Shown here: in pieces, positions 46,439 to 54,588 of the stretch
Layout of the letters: every line of letters starts with the position of its first letter
How positions within the stretch are numbered: the stretch's first letter is position 1
Assembly: GCF_000024265.1 (NCBI RefSeq)
Contig: NC_013204.1
Span: forward strand, 3,337,001 to 3,401,000
DNA: 64,000 nucleotides
Source of the DNA: Eggerthella lenta DSM 2243
GTDB taxonomy: Bacteria > Actinomycetota > Coriobacteriia > Coriobacteriales > Eggerthellaceae
Direction of reading: 5' to 3'
Translations under genes and position numbers: made by a program
The notes under the pieces: model-generated
Seen by the model: only the letters and a program-made list of their open reading frames with translations
Told to the model about the DNA's origin: nothing
Databases searched by the model: none

Positions 46439-46877
46439 GTCGGAGCCCCCCCCCCCGACGCAACGAGGCCGGGGATGCTCCCCGGCCTCATCGAAAGGAA
46501 TACCGACAGTACCGCTTGGCTGAAAGCCTACTAGCCCACCGCTCACACGATGTTCGTAGCAATACCTCACGAGACTGTTTACTTGGCGAAGATAGTCTTT
46601 ATTCGTTCGTATTGCGATTTTTTTTATCAACTGTCGGACAACGCCGATTGTACGCTCTTTTGTTCGGTTTGCGAACCCTCAGAAGCGTTTTTGTGCAGGT
46701 GAACAACCAAATCGTTGCCAATCGTCACCGCGTTGTCACGCCTCCGTTTCGGGTCGGCTACGCAAACTTCCCGGCCGCAAGGTCACGCCCGAGCAGTGAG
46801 GCAGTACCTGGGTTCGCTGTAAACGAAAAAACGCCCCCGCATGGGCGGGGGCGCGATAGCTCGGAGATGCTTGCGAC
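46439..46877. other. Intergenic region right of IS element
   Basis: No gene supported. It contains an 11-C homopolymer (46446-46456), a perfect hairpin GAGGCCGGGG / CCCCGGCCTC (about 46465-46489), an AT-rich stretch (about 46560-46700) and the ferritin terminator near its end. The hairpin and C-run next to the IS may be remnants of what the element interrupted. Confidence 0.5.
46826..46853 (-). terminator. Rho-independent terminator of ferritin gene
   Basis: On the minus strand the stem CGCCCCCGC / GCGGGGGCG is followed by TTTTTTCG. It lies 25-50 bases beyond the ferritin stop at 46878. Confidence 0.85.
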
Positions 46878-47396
46878 CTATTCCGCAGCAGCCAGCGGGG
46901 ACGGCACGGAGTACACGCGGGCGGCGTTCTCCTGATCGAGGTCGTACAAGGCCTTCGCATCGGAGCCGAACAGCTTCATGCGGGTGATCATCTTGTCGGC
47001 GTTGTCCTCTTCCTCCTGCTGCTCCTCGATGAACCAGTCGAGGAACTTCATGGTGCGGTAGTCCTTCACCTCGGCAGCGGCGGCGTAGATGTCGTTGATG
47101 AGGCTGGTCACGTACTTCTCGTGCTCGAGCGCGGCCTCCAACGGCTCCAGGAACGTGGTGAATTCCTTGTCGGGCTGATCGATGGCCAGCAGCTTCACCT
47201 TGCAACCGTTCTCGTGCAGGTAGTTGCGGAAGATAAGAGCATGGTCGCGTTCTTCCTTGGCCTGGATCTCGTACCAGTTGGCAAAGCCCTCGAGACCCTC
47301 CTCCTCGTAGTAGTCGGCGAAGGACAGATACAGATACGAAGAGTACAGCTCCTTGTTGATCTGATCGTTCAGCAATTCGTACACGCGTGCGTCCAT
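46878..47396 (-). CDS. ftnA: Ferritin-like iron-storage protein
   Basis: A 172-residue bacterial ferritin that oxidises and stores iron in a 24-mer cage. The four-helix bundle has ferroxidase residues in NKELYSSYLYLSFADYY (Glu near 17), QAKEERDHALIF (Glu-x-x-His), the helix C glutamate (LEAALEHEKYV) and FIEEQQEEEDNADKM. The length matches the FtnA type. The ATG at 47396 follows AAGGAG; an in-frame ATG two codons earlier overlaps that Shine-Dalgarno. Confidence 0.92.
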   Translation of the reverse strand: MDARVYELLNDQINKELYSSYLYLSFADYYEEEGLEGFANWYEIQAKEERDHALIFRNYLHENGCKVKLLAIDQPDKEFTTFLEPLEAALEHEKYVTSLINDIYAAAAEVKDYRTMKFLDWFIEEQQEEEDNADKMITRMKLFGSDAKALYDLDQENAARVYSVPSPLAAAE

Positions 47397-47546
47397 GAGC
47401 ATCTCCTTCTTGGGTCGTACGGGGGTGTAAACAGGTTGGGCACCCCGTTTCATCTGCGTATATGATAAACCTCATAAGGCTTTCCGACGAGGTTCGCGCG
47501 CACGCTCGCGCCAAATCAACACAGCGGCCAACCGGATGCCAGATGC

Positions 47547-48743
47547 TTATTCGACCTCTTCGGCCAAGTCGAGCAGCTCGCCCTCTTCGCTCGCCCTCCG
47601 CGCGGGTTCGCCCGCCGCATGGAGCCGCCCTATGGCCGCCACCACCTCGCTCAGCACTACAGCCACGATGTAGATCGATAGGACGCTCGACCACAGCAAC
47701 TGGGCGTGAGCGCCGAACAGCTGAAATACGGTCATGCCGACCACCACGCTGGCCGCACAGCTTGCGCAAAACGCAGCGAACACTTTGGAGAATCCCACGT
47801 CGGAGCTCTTCGCCATCCACAACAGAACCACGAGACCCAGCACGTTCATCAACGCCACGCCCAAATAGGAGATGGTGGAGAACAGCATCAGCCCCGATAA
47901 GGCGCCGGTAACGTTGGCGATCGGGCACACAAGCATGAGAGCCGCCGCAACGGGAAGCGCTATACGGTAGAACGCTTGAAGAATGCCGCCTCGCGCGCGG
48001 TACGCGTGCGCAACTACCCACCATACCACTATGGCTAGCAGCAGATACGCCATCGGCTTGTACGCGACGTCCCCGGACTCGACACCGATCCGATCGGACC
48101 ATAGCGTCAAACCGATCGTGAAGAAGTTGAACATGAGACCGGCAACCGCCGCCCATCCCTTCTGCATGACTTCGCGCATGGTTTCGAGCGGCTTTACCGC
48201 GACGACGCTGCGCAAGCCGGCCTTGATTTCGTCGGCCTGCACGATCTGGCTCGCCAGCAAGGGCAGCGCCCCGCACGATACCAAGACGAGCATTCCAAGG
48301 CAGAACAGAAACGGCGTGCCGGCATGCGACACCACGAACCACCAGCACGAGGCCGCCAAGAATGCCAGCATCGTGTTGAGCAGTGCCCCTTGGTAGGAAA
48401 ACAGACGATAGTAGCGACCCCATTGACGCAGCAGGCAGGTCAGGCCGAAGCCCAGGAACAAACCAGCGCCCGCAGCGCTCACCGGAGTAGGCAAAACCTG
48501 GTAGAGCAACGCGCACAGTACGCCCGCGATCGATGCGAGCAGCCCTACGCCGATGGACCAGCGTCGCTTCTCGCCGTCGTGCGCTGAAACGAACACGACG
48601 ACGCACAACGCCACAACGCCCACAAGGAAAGAATGGATGAACAGATCCGCCGCGCCTTCGAGCGCATAGGCGCCCAGCAGCAGATTATCGGCATGCAGGC
48701 ATAGCGCGAATCCGGCAAGAACGCAGGACAGCGCCAAGCCCAT
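47547..48743 (-). CDS. Polytopic membrane protein resembling LuxR-regulator sensor domain, without HTH
   Basis: A 398-residue protein with about 12 TM helices and a short acidic C-terminus. It resembles the membrane part of the LuxR-type regulators of this lineage (compare 58676-60283) but has no DNA-binding domain and stops naturally. No gene completing it follows. The ATG at 48743 has no Shine-Dalgarno. A TATAAT at 48814-48809 predicts a transcript starting only about 17 bases before an in-frame CTG at 48785 preceded by GGAAAGG, so initiation at that CTG (adding 14 residues) is an alternative. It may be an orphan sensor or a transporter-like protein. Confidence 0.6.
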   Translation of the reverse strand: MGLALSCVLAGFALCLHADNLLLGAYALEGAADLFIHSFLVGVVALCVVVFVSAHDGEKRRWSIGVGLLASIAGVLCALLYQVLPTPVSAAGAGLFLGFGLTCLLRQWGRYYRLFSYQGALLNTMLAFLAASCWWFVVSHAGTPFLFCLGMLVLVSCGALPLLASQIVQADEIKAGLRSVVAVKPLETMREVMQKGWAAVAGLMFNFFTIGLTLWSDRIGVESGDVAYKPMAYLLLAIVVWWVVAHAYRARGGILQAFYRIALPVAAALMLVCPIANVTGALSGLMLFSTISYLGVALMNVLGLVVLLWMAKSSDVGFSKVFAAFCASCAASVVVGMTVFQLFGAHAQLLWSSVLSIYIVAVVLSEVVAAIGRLHAAGEPARRASEEGELLDLAEEVE

Positions 48744-48808
48744 GGGCGACCACTCGCGAGCATATTTCGTGATACCGTTGATCAGATTACCTTTCCATGA
48801 AGCGATCT

Positions 48809-48814
48809 ATTATA
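48809..48814 (-). promoter_or_regulatory. -10 box of the orphan membrane protein gene
   Basis: TATAAT on the minus strand with no convincing -35. A transcript from about 48802 has GGAAAGG at about 48796-48790 and then an in-frame CTG at 48785. This supports a non-AUG start for the gene at 47547-48743. Confidence 0.4.
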
Positions 48815-48918
48815 GTGCAAAAGCACGTAAACGCAGGTAACAGATACCAGATCGGCCGCGTGAGAAGTCCTTGATCCCAGCGTTGCGCAGCAGAAACGCT
48901 CGGCAGCCCGCAAACGCA

Positions 48919-48947
48919 CGCGCGCCGCCCCGGAGGAGCGGCGCGCG
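48919..48947 (-). terminator. Hairpin after the PsrC-like gene
   Basis: The GC-only stem CGCGCCGC (48921-48928) / GCGGCGCG (48938-48945), 25-50 bases beyond the nrfD-like stop. No U-run follows. Confidence 0.5.
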
Positions 48948-48971
48948 GAACATCAGGCTGGGCGATGCCCG

Positions 48972-49865
48972 TTACAACATGGGCACCACCATGGTCAGCG
49001 GCAGAGCCGCGACCACCACCAGGTAGCGCAGCAGGAAGCCGCCCACCAGCACGCCCGCGTCGGACGCGGCGCTGATCCAGTGAGCTTTGCGGCTCTCCTC
49101 GAACTCCTTCGGGCTGAAGAACAGAAGCCACGTCTCCAGCGCCGTGGGCAGCACGAGGCCGATGAGCACGAGCCCGATCCAGAACAGCGGCGCGTATCCG
49201 CCGACCAGCAGCGACATCACCGAGTTCCAGCCGGCCGTGGAATTCGTGCACGTGATGAACATGAGCGCAGCGATCAGCACAAGCTCGATGACGGGCAGGC
49301 AGAAGTGGAACTTCTTGAGCACGCCCACGCGGTTGAACTCGTCAGCATGCCTGAAGATGCCGATGAGCAGCACCGACGCCGCGCCGGTAGACATGGCCGA
49401 CACGAGGAACAAGATAGGCAGCAGCGCGTTGTTCCACAGCGGGAACGTCTTGCACACGCCCAGCAGGGCGCCCGTGTACATGGCCACGGCCACGCCGAAC
49501 ACCACGCCGGCGATGTCGAGCCACACCGGCACGCGCTTCTTCACGAAGTCGAGGACCACCACGACCAGCGATATCACCGTGAAGCCGCCGAGGAACACGA
49601 CGCCCCAGGTCATGACCGATCCGAAGTTTGTCAGCAGCAGGGCGAAGCGCAGCGGGTTCATGAGGCCCGCCTTCGCATCGAACATCAGCAAGCACAGGCC
49701 GATGATCACCACGATAGGCGCCACCAGATGCCCGATCTTGCGCATCGACACGGCCTCGGGATGTCGCCACCCCAGAAAAGCCGAGGTCACGAACGCGCCG
49801 CCGCCGAGACCGGCGAGGAACAGATACCATGCGATGATGGCACCCCAAATAGGTTCAAACGTCAT
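48972..49865 (-). CDS. NrfD/PsrC-family quinone-interacting membrane subunit
   Basis: A 297-residue integral membrane protein with about eight to nine TM helices. It belongs to the NrfD/PsrC family: WGAIIAWYLFLAGLGGGAFVTSA at the N-terminus and LPILFLVSAMSTGAASVLL in the middle are typical. It oxidises menaquinol (or reduces menaquinone) and anchors the molybdoenzyme at the outer face. It is the last gene of the operon; the ATG at 49865 lies six bases after the Fe-S subunit stop. With its partners it forms a three-subunit polysulfide/thiosulfate-reductase-like complex. Confidence 0.9.
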   Translation of the reverse strand: MTFEPIWGAIIAWYLFLAGLGGGAFVTSAFLGWRHPEAVSMRKIGHLVAPIVVIIGLCLLMFDAKAGLMNPLRFALLLTNFGSVMTWGVVFLGGFTVISLVVVVLDFVKKRVPVWLDIAGVVFGVAVAMYTGALLGVCKTFPLWNNALLPILFLVSAMSTGAASVLLIGIFRHADEFNRVGVLKKFHFCLPVIELVLIAALMFITCTNSTAGWNSVMSLLVGGYAPLFWIGLVLIGLVLPTALETWLLFFSPKEFEESRKAHWISAASDAGVLVGGFLLRYLVVVAALPLTMVVPML

Positions 49866-49871
49866 CGTTCA

Positions 49872-50414
49872 TCACCTCACGTAAAATACTTTGGACTTGG
49901 TCAGGTCGCCTGCGATAGGCTGCGCGTTCGTCGCGACGATCTCCTTCGAGATGTCGCTGTCCGGGTCGTCCAGATCGCCGAACATACGCGCCCCCGTCAG
50001 GCAAGCCTCCACGCACGAGCACATCTTCGTGCCCGTCGTCTCGGCCGACACCGTGCAGAAGCGGCACTTGTCCACCGCGCCCGTCTCCTCGTTGCGCACG
50101 CGCACCTGGTAGGGGCACGCCGCCATGCAGTACAAACAGCCGATGCAGCGGCCGTGGTCCACGCCCACGATGCCGTCCGCGCCGATATAGGCGGCGCCGG
50201 TGGGGCACACCGCCACGCAGGGGGCGTCCTCGCAGTGCATGCACTGCAAAGGCACCGTCTCCACGCGCACGTTGGGATACGTTCCCACCTCGTGCTCCTC
50301 GTAACGGATGAAGTCCTCGGTGGGCAACAGGTTGTTCTGGCGCTGGCAGGCCACGCGGCAGGCGTAGCAGCCGATGCACTTCTTCGTGTTGATGAGCATT
50401 CCGTAGCGAGCCAT
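49872..50414 (-). CDS. Four-cluster ferredoxin subunit (PsrB/DmsB/NrfC type)
   Basis: A 180-residue electron-transfer subunit. Four cysteine groups are visible: CIGCYACRVAC, CMHCEDAPCVAVCP, CIGCLYCMAACP and CRFC with a later CSCVEAC, which fits four 4Fe-4S clusters. There is no signal peptide, so it is exported with the Tat-signalled catalytic subunit. The ATG at 50414 overlaps the catalytic-subunit stop (TAATG), ensuring stoichiometric synthesis. Confidence 0.92.
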   Translation of the reverse strand: MARYGMLINTKKCIGCYACRVACQRQNNLLPTEDFIRYEEHEVGTYPNVRVETVPLQCMHCEDAPCVAVCPTGAAYIGADGIVGVDHGRCIGCLYCMAACPYQVRVRNEETGAVDKCRFCTVSAETTGTKMCSCVEACLTGARMFGDLDDPDSDISKEIVATNAQPIAGDLTKSKVFYVR

Positions 50415-52615
50415 TACGCACCTGCCTTCTTAACGTTGACGACCGTCTCCTGCGTGCAGGCCGACCCGTAGCCCGGCTCCATGCGGAAGGGAACGTAGTC
50501 CATCTGGCGCAGGCCCACCTCGTAGGCGGTGTGCTGGTCGGGCGACGAGCAACCGTAGTGGCTGGGCATGTACAACGCCGTCGGGTTGATGCGCTGCGTG
50601 ACCTTCACGCGCACGCGACCCGTGTGCTGGCCGTTGGACACCTCCACCTCGTCGCCGTCGGCGATGCCGCGGCGGGCAGCCGTGTCGGCGTTCATCCACA
50701 CGCGCGTGAGGTCGTAGTCCTTCGTGATCTGCATGAGGTCCTCGATGTTGGCCGTCTGGGTGTGGCTGTGGATGGCCTGCTTGCCGCCGATCAAGCGCAG
50801 CTCGTCGCCCATGGGCATGACAGCCGGTTCGACCCACACCGGATAGGGCGACAGCCCCGCCTTCTCGCACGCCTCGCTGGCGAACTGCACCTTCTCGGTG
50901 GGCGTCTTCCACTTCGGCGTGGAGCCGTAGGAGAACTCCTTTTCGGGGAAGTGCGCCGTGCCCGTCTTCTTCAGCGCTTCCAGCGACAGCCCCACGGTTT
51001 GGAGCTGAGCGTCGGCCAGCTCGTCCACGCTGAACTGGAAGTACTCGCCCACGCCGCACGCCTCGGCCAGCTCGGAGAAGATCTGGTCCACCGGACGCGT
51101 GTTGGGATGCACCTTCTCCAGCACCTGGTCGCGCAGCGCGACAGCCGGCACCTTGCCACCGATGAACTCCGGCAGCTCGAGGCGCTCGAGGTAGCTGGTA
51201 TCGGGCAGCACGTAGTCGGCCAGCAGGGCCGTTTCGGACATCTGCACGTCCACGACCACTATGAGGTCCAGCTGCGACAGCGCGTCAGCCAAGTACGCCG
51301 TGTTCGAATAACCGGCGGCCATGTTCGAGTTGTAGAAGAACATGCCCTTGATGTCGCCGTTCTTGGCCTGCTCGGCGGCGAAGAGGTTCGTGCCCATGCT
51401 GGTCAGCGCCAGCGGGTACTCCTCGGTGCCGGCGATCTTGTTCTCGGGCTTCGGCACGCTGGGGAACTTCTCCTTGTCCACATCGCCCGCAGACACGCTG
51501 GGCGTGAAGATGGCGCCGCCCTCCTGGTTCCAGCAGCCCAGCAGCGTGTTGAACAGGCATACTGCGCGCGCCGTCTCGCCGGAGTTCGCGTACGAGCAGC
51601 CGAACGCGCCGCGCCAGCTGGGCTCGATGGACGCCGCGGGGGCCGCTTCGGCGAACTCCACAGCCAAACGCGCGATAGTGGTTGCGGGGATGCCGGTGAT
51701 CTTCTCGGCCCATTCGGGCGTGCAGTCGGCCAGCGACGCGGCCCAATCCTCGAAACCCACCGCGTTATCGGCCACATACTGCTTGTCGTACAGGCCGCGC
51801 GTCACCAGCACGTTCGACATGGCCAGCAGGAAGGCCAAGTCGGTACCGGGGTTGATGGGCACCCATTCGTCGGCGAACGCGATGGAGTTGTTGCAGCGCG
51901 GATCCACCAGCACGATATGCGCGCCGTTTTCGTGGGCGCGCTGCAGCTCTGCCACCGAACTGGGGCGAATGGCGTCGGCGTAGCTGCGGCCGATGAACAT
52001 CGTCATCTTGGAGTTCTCCATGTCGGACGCATAGCTGGCCGCGCCGATGGCCTGGGTGAAGCCGCTTTCCTTCGACAGATTGCAGGCAGCGCCGTGCGTG
52101 TACACGTTCGCCGAGCCCAGCGCGTTCATGAAGCGCTTCGTGTAGTACTTGCCCGACGGACGCGGATCCTGCACCATGGCAAGCGCCTGCGGCCCCTTGT
52201 CGGCGATGATGGCCTTCACCTTCTCGGCGATCTCGCTGTAGGCCTGATCCCACGAGATGGCCTCGAATGCGCCCTTGTCGTTCTTCTTGAGCGGATCGGT
52301 GAGGCGGTCCTTCGAATAGGCGATCTGGGAATAGCCGTAGCCACGGGCGCAGAGCTTGCCCTGGGCGTACGGATGGTCCTCGTCGCCGATAAGCTTCGTC
52401 AGGCGCCCGTCGACGACGTACGCCGTGAAACCGCATTTGCTCGAGCAGGCGTTGCACAGCGAATGGACGGTCTTGGTTTCTCCCCCTTGGGCCCCGTCAT
52501 CAGCGTGCGCCTGCTCCCAAGCGTCGAAGCTCACATAGCCGGCCGCCGCCGTGAGCGCGACCGCTCCGGCGCTGCCAGCCAGGAAGCTCCGCCTGGTTAT
52601 AGCGTGTTCTGACAT
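50414..52615 (-). CDS. Molybdopterin oxidoreductase catalytic subunit (PsrA/PhsA-like)
   Basis: A 733-residue enzyme of the DMSO-reductase superfamily. The Tat signal ITRRSFLAGSAG is at the N-terminus. The 4Fe-4S motif is CNACSSKC, then a cysteine in GKLCARGYGYSQ. The candidate Mo/W ligand is the cysteine in YTHGAACNLSKESG, as in thiosulfate/polysulfide reductases, in contrast to the serine of DMSO reductases. The C-terminal cofactor domain shows VWMNADTAARRGIADGDEVEVSN. The ATG at 52615 was chosen because the Tat motif starts eight residues later. The operon order is TorD chaperone, this subunit, PsrB-like, PsrC-like. Substrate (polysulfide, thiosulfate or an organic acceptor) is open. Confidence 0.88.
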   Translation of the reverse strand: MSEHAITRRSFLAGSAGAVALTAAAGYVSFDAWEQAHADDGAQGGETKTVHSLCNACSSKCGFTAYVVDGRLTKLIGDEDHPYAQGKLCARGYGYSQIAYSKDRLTDPLKKNDKGAFEAISWDQAYSEIAEKVKAIIADKGPQALAMVQDPRPSGKYYTKRFMNALGSANVYTHGAACNLSKESGFTQAIGAASYASDMENSKMTMFIGRSYADAIRPSSVAELQRAHENGAHIVLVDPRCNNSIAFADEWVPINPGTDLAFLLAMSNVLVTRGLYDKQYVADNAVGFEDWAASLADCTPEWAEKITGIPATTIARLAVEFAEAAPAASIEPSWRGAFGCSYANSGETARAVCLFNTLLGCWNQEGGAIFTPSVSAGDVDKEKFPSVPKPENKIAGTEEYPLALTSMGTNLFAAEQAKNGDIKGMFFYNSNMAAGYSNTAYLADALSQLDLIVVVDVQMSETALLADYVLPDTSYLERLELPEFIGGKVPAVALRDQVLEKVHPNTRPVDQIFSELAEACGVGEYFQFSVDELADAQLQTVGLSLEALKKTGTAHFPEKEFSYGSTPKWKTPTEKVQFASEACEKAGLSPYPVWVEPAVMPMGDELRLIGGKQAIHSHTQTANIEDLMQITKDYDLTRVWMNADTAARRGIADGDEVEVSNGQHTGRVRVKVTQRINPTALYMPSHYGCSSPDQHTAYEVGLRQMDYVPFRMEPGYGSACTQETVVNVKKAGA

Positions 52616-52629
52616 AGCTGCTTCCTCTC

Positions 52630-53364
52630 TTATATGCATGCATGTAAACGATTGCGTTCGGCACGCGCATCCGCGTCGATCCCTTGCTCGCCAGCACCCG
52701 ACGTCAACGCCAGATGCTCCCGCATGCCCACGAGCACGTCGACCAGCCCGATGTAGAACCGGGCGTCGTCGGCAAGCTCCAGCAGGCGCATGCGATACGC
52801 GGTGAGCCACGAGAACCGCTCCAAAACGAATTGGCGGGCGGCATCTCGCATCCCCGACCGCAGCAGCACGGCTGCAAGGTCGAGCTCGAGCGCAAGATGA
52901 TCCGGGCACGCCGAAAATTCCGGCGGCACCCGCATGCCCATGCGCTCCACGAGATCGCGCATATAGCGCGCCGAATCTCCCTGGTACATGCCCTCGGCTT
53001 TCGAGAACGGAGACGGCAGCGACCCGTTCGACCACGTCGTGTACAACGACTCTGCCGGCACTGCCGATTCCGGCAGCCCTCCCGTGAAGTGGCGTGCGGC
53101 GAACAGCCGCTTCTCGTCGTACGTCGGCGGCGTGAACAGCGCCTTCACCTCGCCGGCGGAAAGGAACTCCTGAAGCGGGCAGCGGCTGCGGACGCGGGCT
53201 ATCGGGCTGGTCGGCTCGCCGAGCGCGTCGTCGTCCTGCAAGCCGCGCCGAGCGGCGTCAAGAAAATCCGACCAGAGCGGGCCGTCTATCAGCTGCTTCC
53301 ACTCGTCTTGCCCGACGGGCGCGAAACACATCGACAGCACCGTGAACATCTCGTCGTATTCCAT
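52630..53364 (-). CDS. TorD/DmsD-family molybdoenzyme chaperone
   Basis: A 244-residue, all-helical cytoplasmic protein. The pattern fits the TorD family: an N-terminal helical region, then SLYTTWSNGSLPSPFSKAEGMYQGDSARYMRDLVERMG and PPEFSACPDHLALELDLAAVLL, corresponding to the conserved E-P-x-D-H-x-x-x-x-L core (here CPDHLALEL). It would bind the Tat signal of the catalytic subunit until the cofactor is loaded. The ATG at 53364 follows AAAGGAGG. It lies 14 bases before the molybdoenzyme start. Confidence 0.85.
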   Translation of the reverse strand: MEYDEMFTVLSMCFAPVGQDEWKQLIDGPLWSDFLDAARRGLQDDDALGEPTSPIARVRSRCPLQEFLSAGEVKALFTPPTYDEKRLFAARHFTGGLPESAVPAESLYTTWSNGSLPSPFSKAEGMYQGDSARYMRDLVERMGMRVPPEFSACPDHLALELDLAAVLLRSGMRDAARQFVLERFSWLTAYRMRLLELADDARFYIGLVDVLVGMREHLALTSGAGEQGIDADARAERNRLHACI

Positions 53365-53444
53365 GGCTTTTGCCTCCTTTCCGCATCTCTTCGGATCGGC
53401 CGCGCTTTCAGCGGGCCGAAACCGGACATGTCCAGCGATCACGC

Positions 53445-54206
53445 CTACGCTTGCACGAGGGTCGTCGTCCTCACGACGCCCTGGTCGATGACCTTCTGCG
53501 CGATATCCTCCCAATCGATGAACTTGATGGCGCCGTTCGGGCACTGCTCGGCGCAGCGTCCGCACGAAATGCACTTCGTGGATACGCCGGTCTCGCTGTC
53601 GACGCGCGGCATGTTCCACGGGCACGCCTGGCTGCACATGCCGCAGCCGATGCACTTCTTCGTGTCCACCGTGCGCGCACCGGACTCTTCGTCGGCGTAG
53701 ATCGCGTGGACCGGGCAGTAGTTCATGCATGCCGGGTCGGCGCACTGCTTGCAGTGCTCGACAGTGAACTCGCAGTTATCGTAGATGCCGTCCTTGGTAT
53801 CGACGCTGGCACCGAAGTTGTAGTTCGGCCACACGCGCACGCGGGCTATGTGCTGGCACACGCGACCGTCGTTCTTCAGCGTGCACATCATCTCGCATCG
53901 CTGGCAGCCCGAGCAGCGGGCACGGTCGGTCACGATCATCTTCGTGGGCGTGGTGCGTATCTCGATGCGCCCCGAAGCGATCGAGGCCGACGTGACGCCC
54001 CACGACGCCAGCACGCCGCCGACCACGAGGCCGGCAACGCCGCAGCCGGCCATTGCCAGCACCGTGCGGCGCGTAAAGGTTTTCTGCTTGGGCTCCTCTT
54101 CGGGCCCGGCGCTCTGAGGCGCGGGCGCGGATGCGTTCGTCTCCGGCGCAGCGGCCGGGAAGCTCGTATCCTCGGAGGTGTTCTGGTTCAGATTGGAATC
54201 TGACAT
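53445..54206 (-). CDS. Tat-exported multi-cluster ferredoxin (YdhY-like)
   Basis: A 253-residue Fe-S protein. The 40-residue proline/alanine-rich N-terminus precedes a twin-arginine-type signal FTRRTVLAMAGCGVAGLVVGG. Cysteine groups CSGCQRCEMMC, CKQCADPACMNYCP, CIGCGMCSQACP and CISCGRCAEQCP would bind four 4Fe-4S clusters. It resembles the ferredoxins encoded with aldehyde:ferredoxin-oxidoreductase-like genes (E. coli ydhY beside ydhV). It is divergent from the AOR gene and leads the operon of the PsrABC-like complex; the 80 bases to torD hold no terminator. Confidence 0.88.
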   Translation of the reverse strand: MSDSNLNQNTSEDTSFPAAAPETNASAPAPQSAGPEEEPKQKTFTRRTVLAMAGCGVAGLVVGGVLASWGVTSASIASGRIEIRTTPTKMIVTDRARCSGCQRCEMMCTLKNDGRVCQHIARVRVWPNYNFGASVDTKDGIYDNCEFTVEHCKQCADPACMNYCPVHAIYADEESGARTVDTKKCIGCGMCSQACPWNMPRVDSETGVSTKCISCGRCAEQCPNGAIKFIDWEDIAQKVIDQGVVRTTTLVQA

Positions 54207-54588
54207 AGCCTAGTGCTCCCTCCCTCACATAGGTACGGTGAGTGTCGTTTTCCTCGTCCCGTCGTCGCGCGAGTGTTCGATGCCCCTTTTAGGGGAACCG
54301 CCCCGAATGGAACGTTCGCGGCGACGGCTTGCGCTCGATATCGCTCCGCGCGCAGCCCCACACAACGCACGAAAGTATAGGATGGCCCCGTGCACGGCCC
54401 CTCCCCTCTTTGAGGTACTTTTTACCGCTGATCGGCTAGTTCCTCAAAATACCCTCAAAGAGGGGATGCCTCGTCCGCCTCTGTCGGCATACTGGCGAAC
54501 GACGATTGTTGTCAGCACTCGCATCGCCCACGCAGGTTCCCACACAACACCGAACCTCAGTAATCTATCCAAGATTTGGAGATGCAAC
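54207..54588. promoter_or_regulatory. Divergent control region of ferredoxin/Psr and AOR genes with two copies of a LuxR-type motif
   Basis: A 382-base spacer. TCCCCTCTTTGAGGTA at 54402-54417 (plus) and the inverted copy CATCCCCTCTTTGAGGGTA at 54450-54468 (minus) form a dyad with a 32-base gap. The second copy matches 18 of 19 bases of a site upstream of the luxR-type gene (58646-58664). A third TCCTCAAA half lies at 54441. No other conserved structure is seen. Confidence 0.7.

Noticed and set aside
46379-46630. N-terminal extension of OrfA or a separate gene running out of the IS element
   Set aside because: The frame crosses the IS inverted repeat, the 11-C run and a terminator hairpin, starts at a TTG without a clear ribosome site, and has no family similarity.
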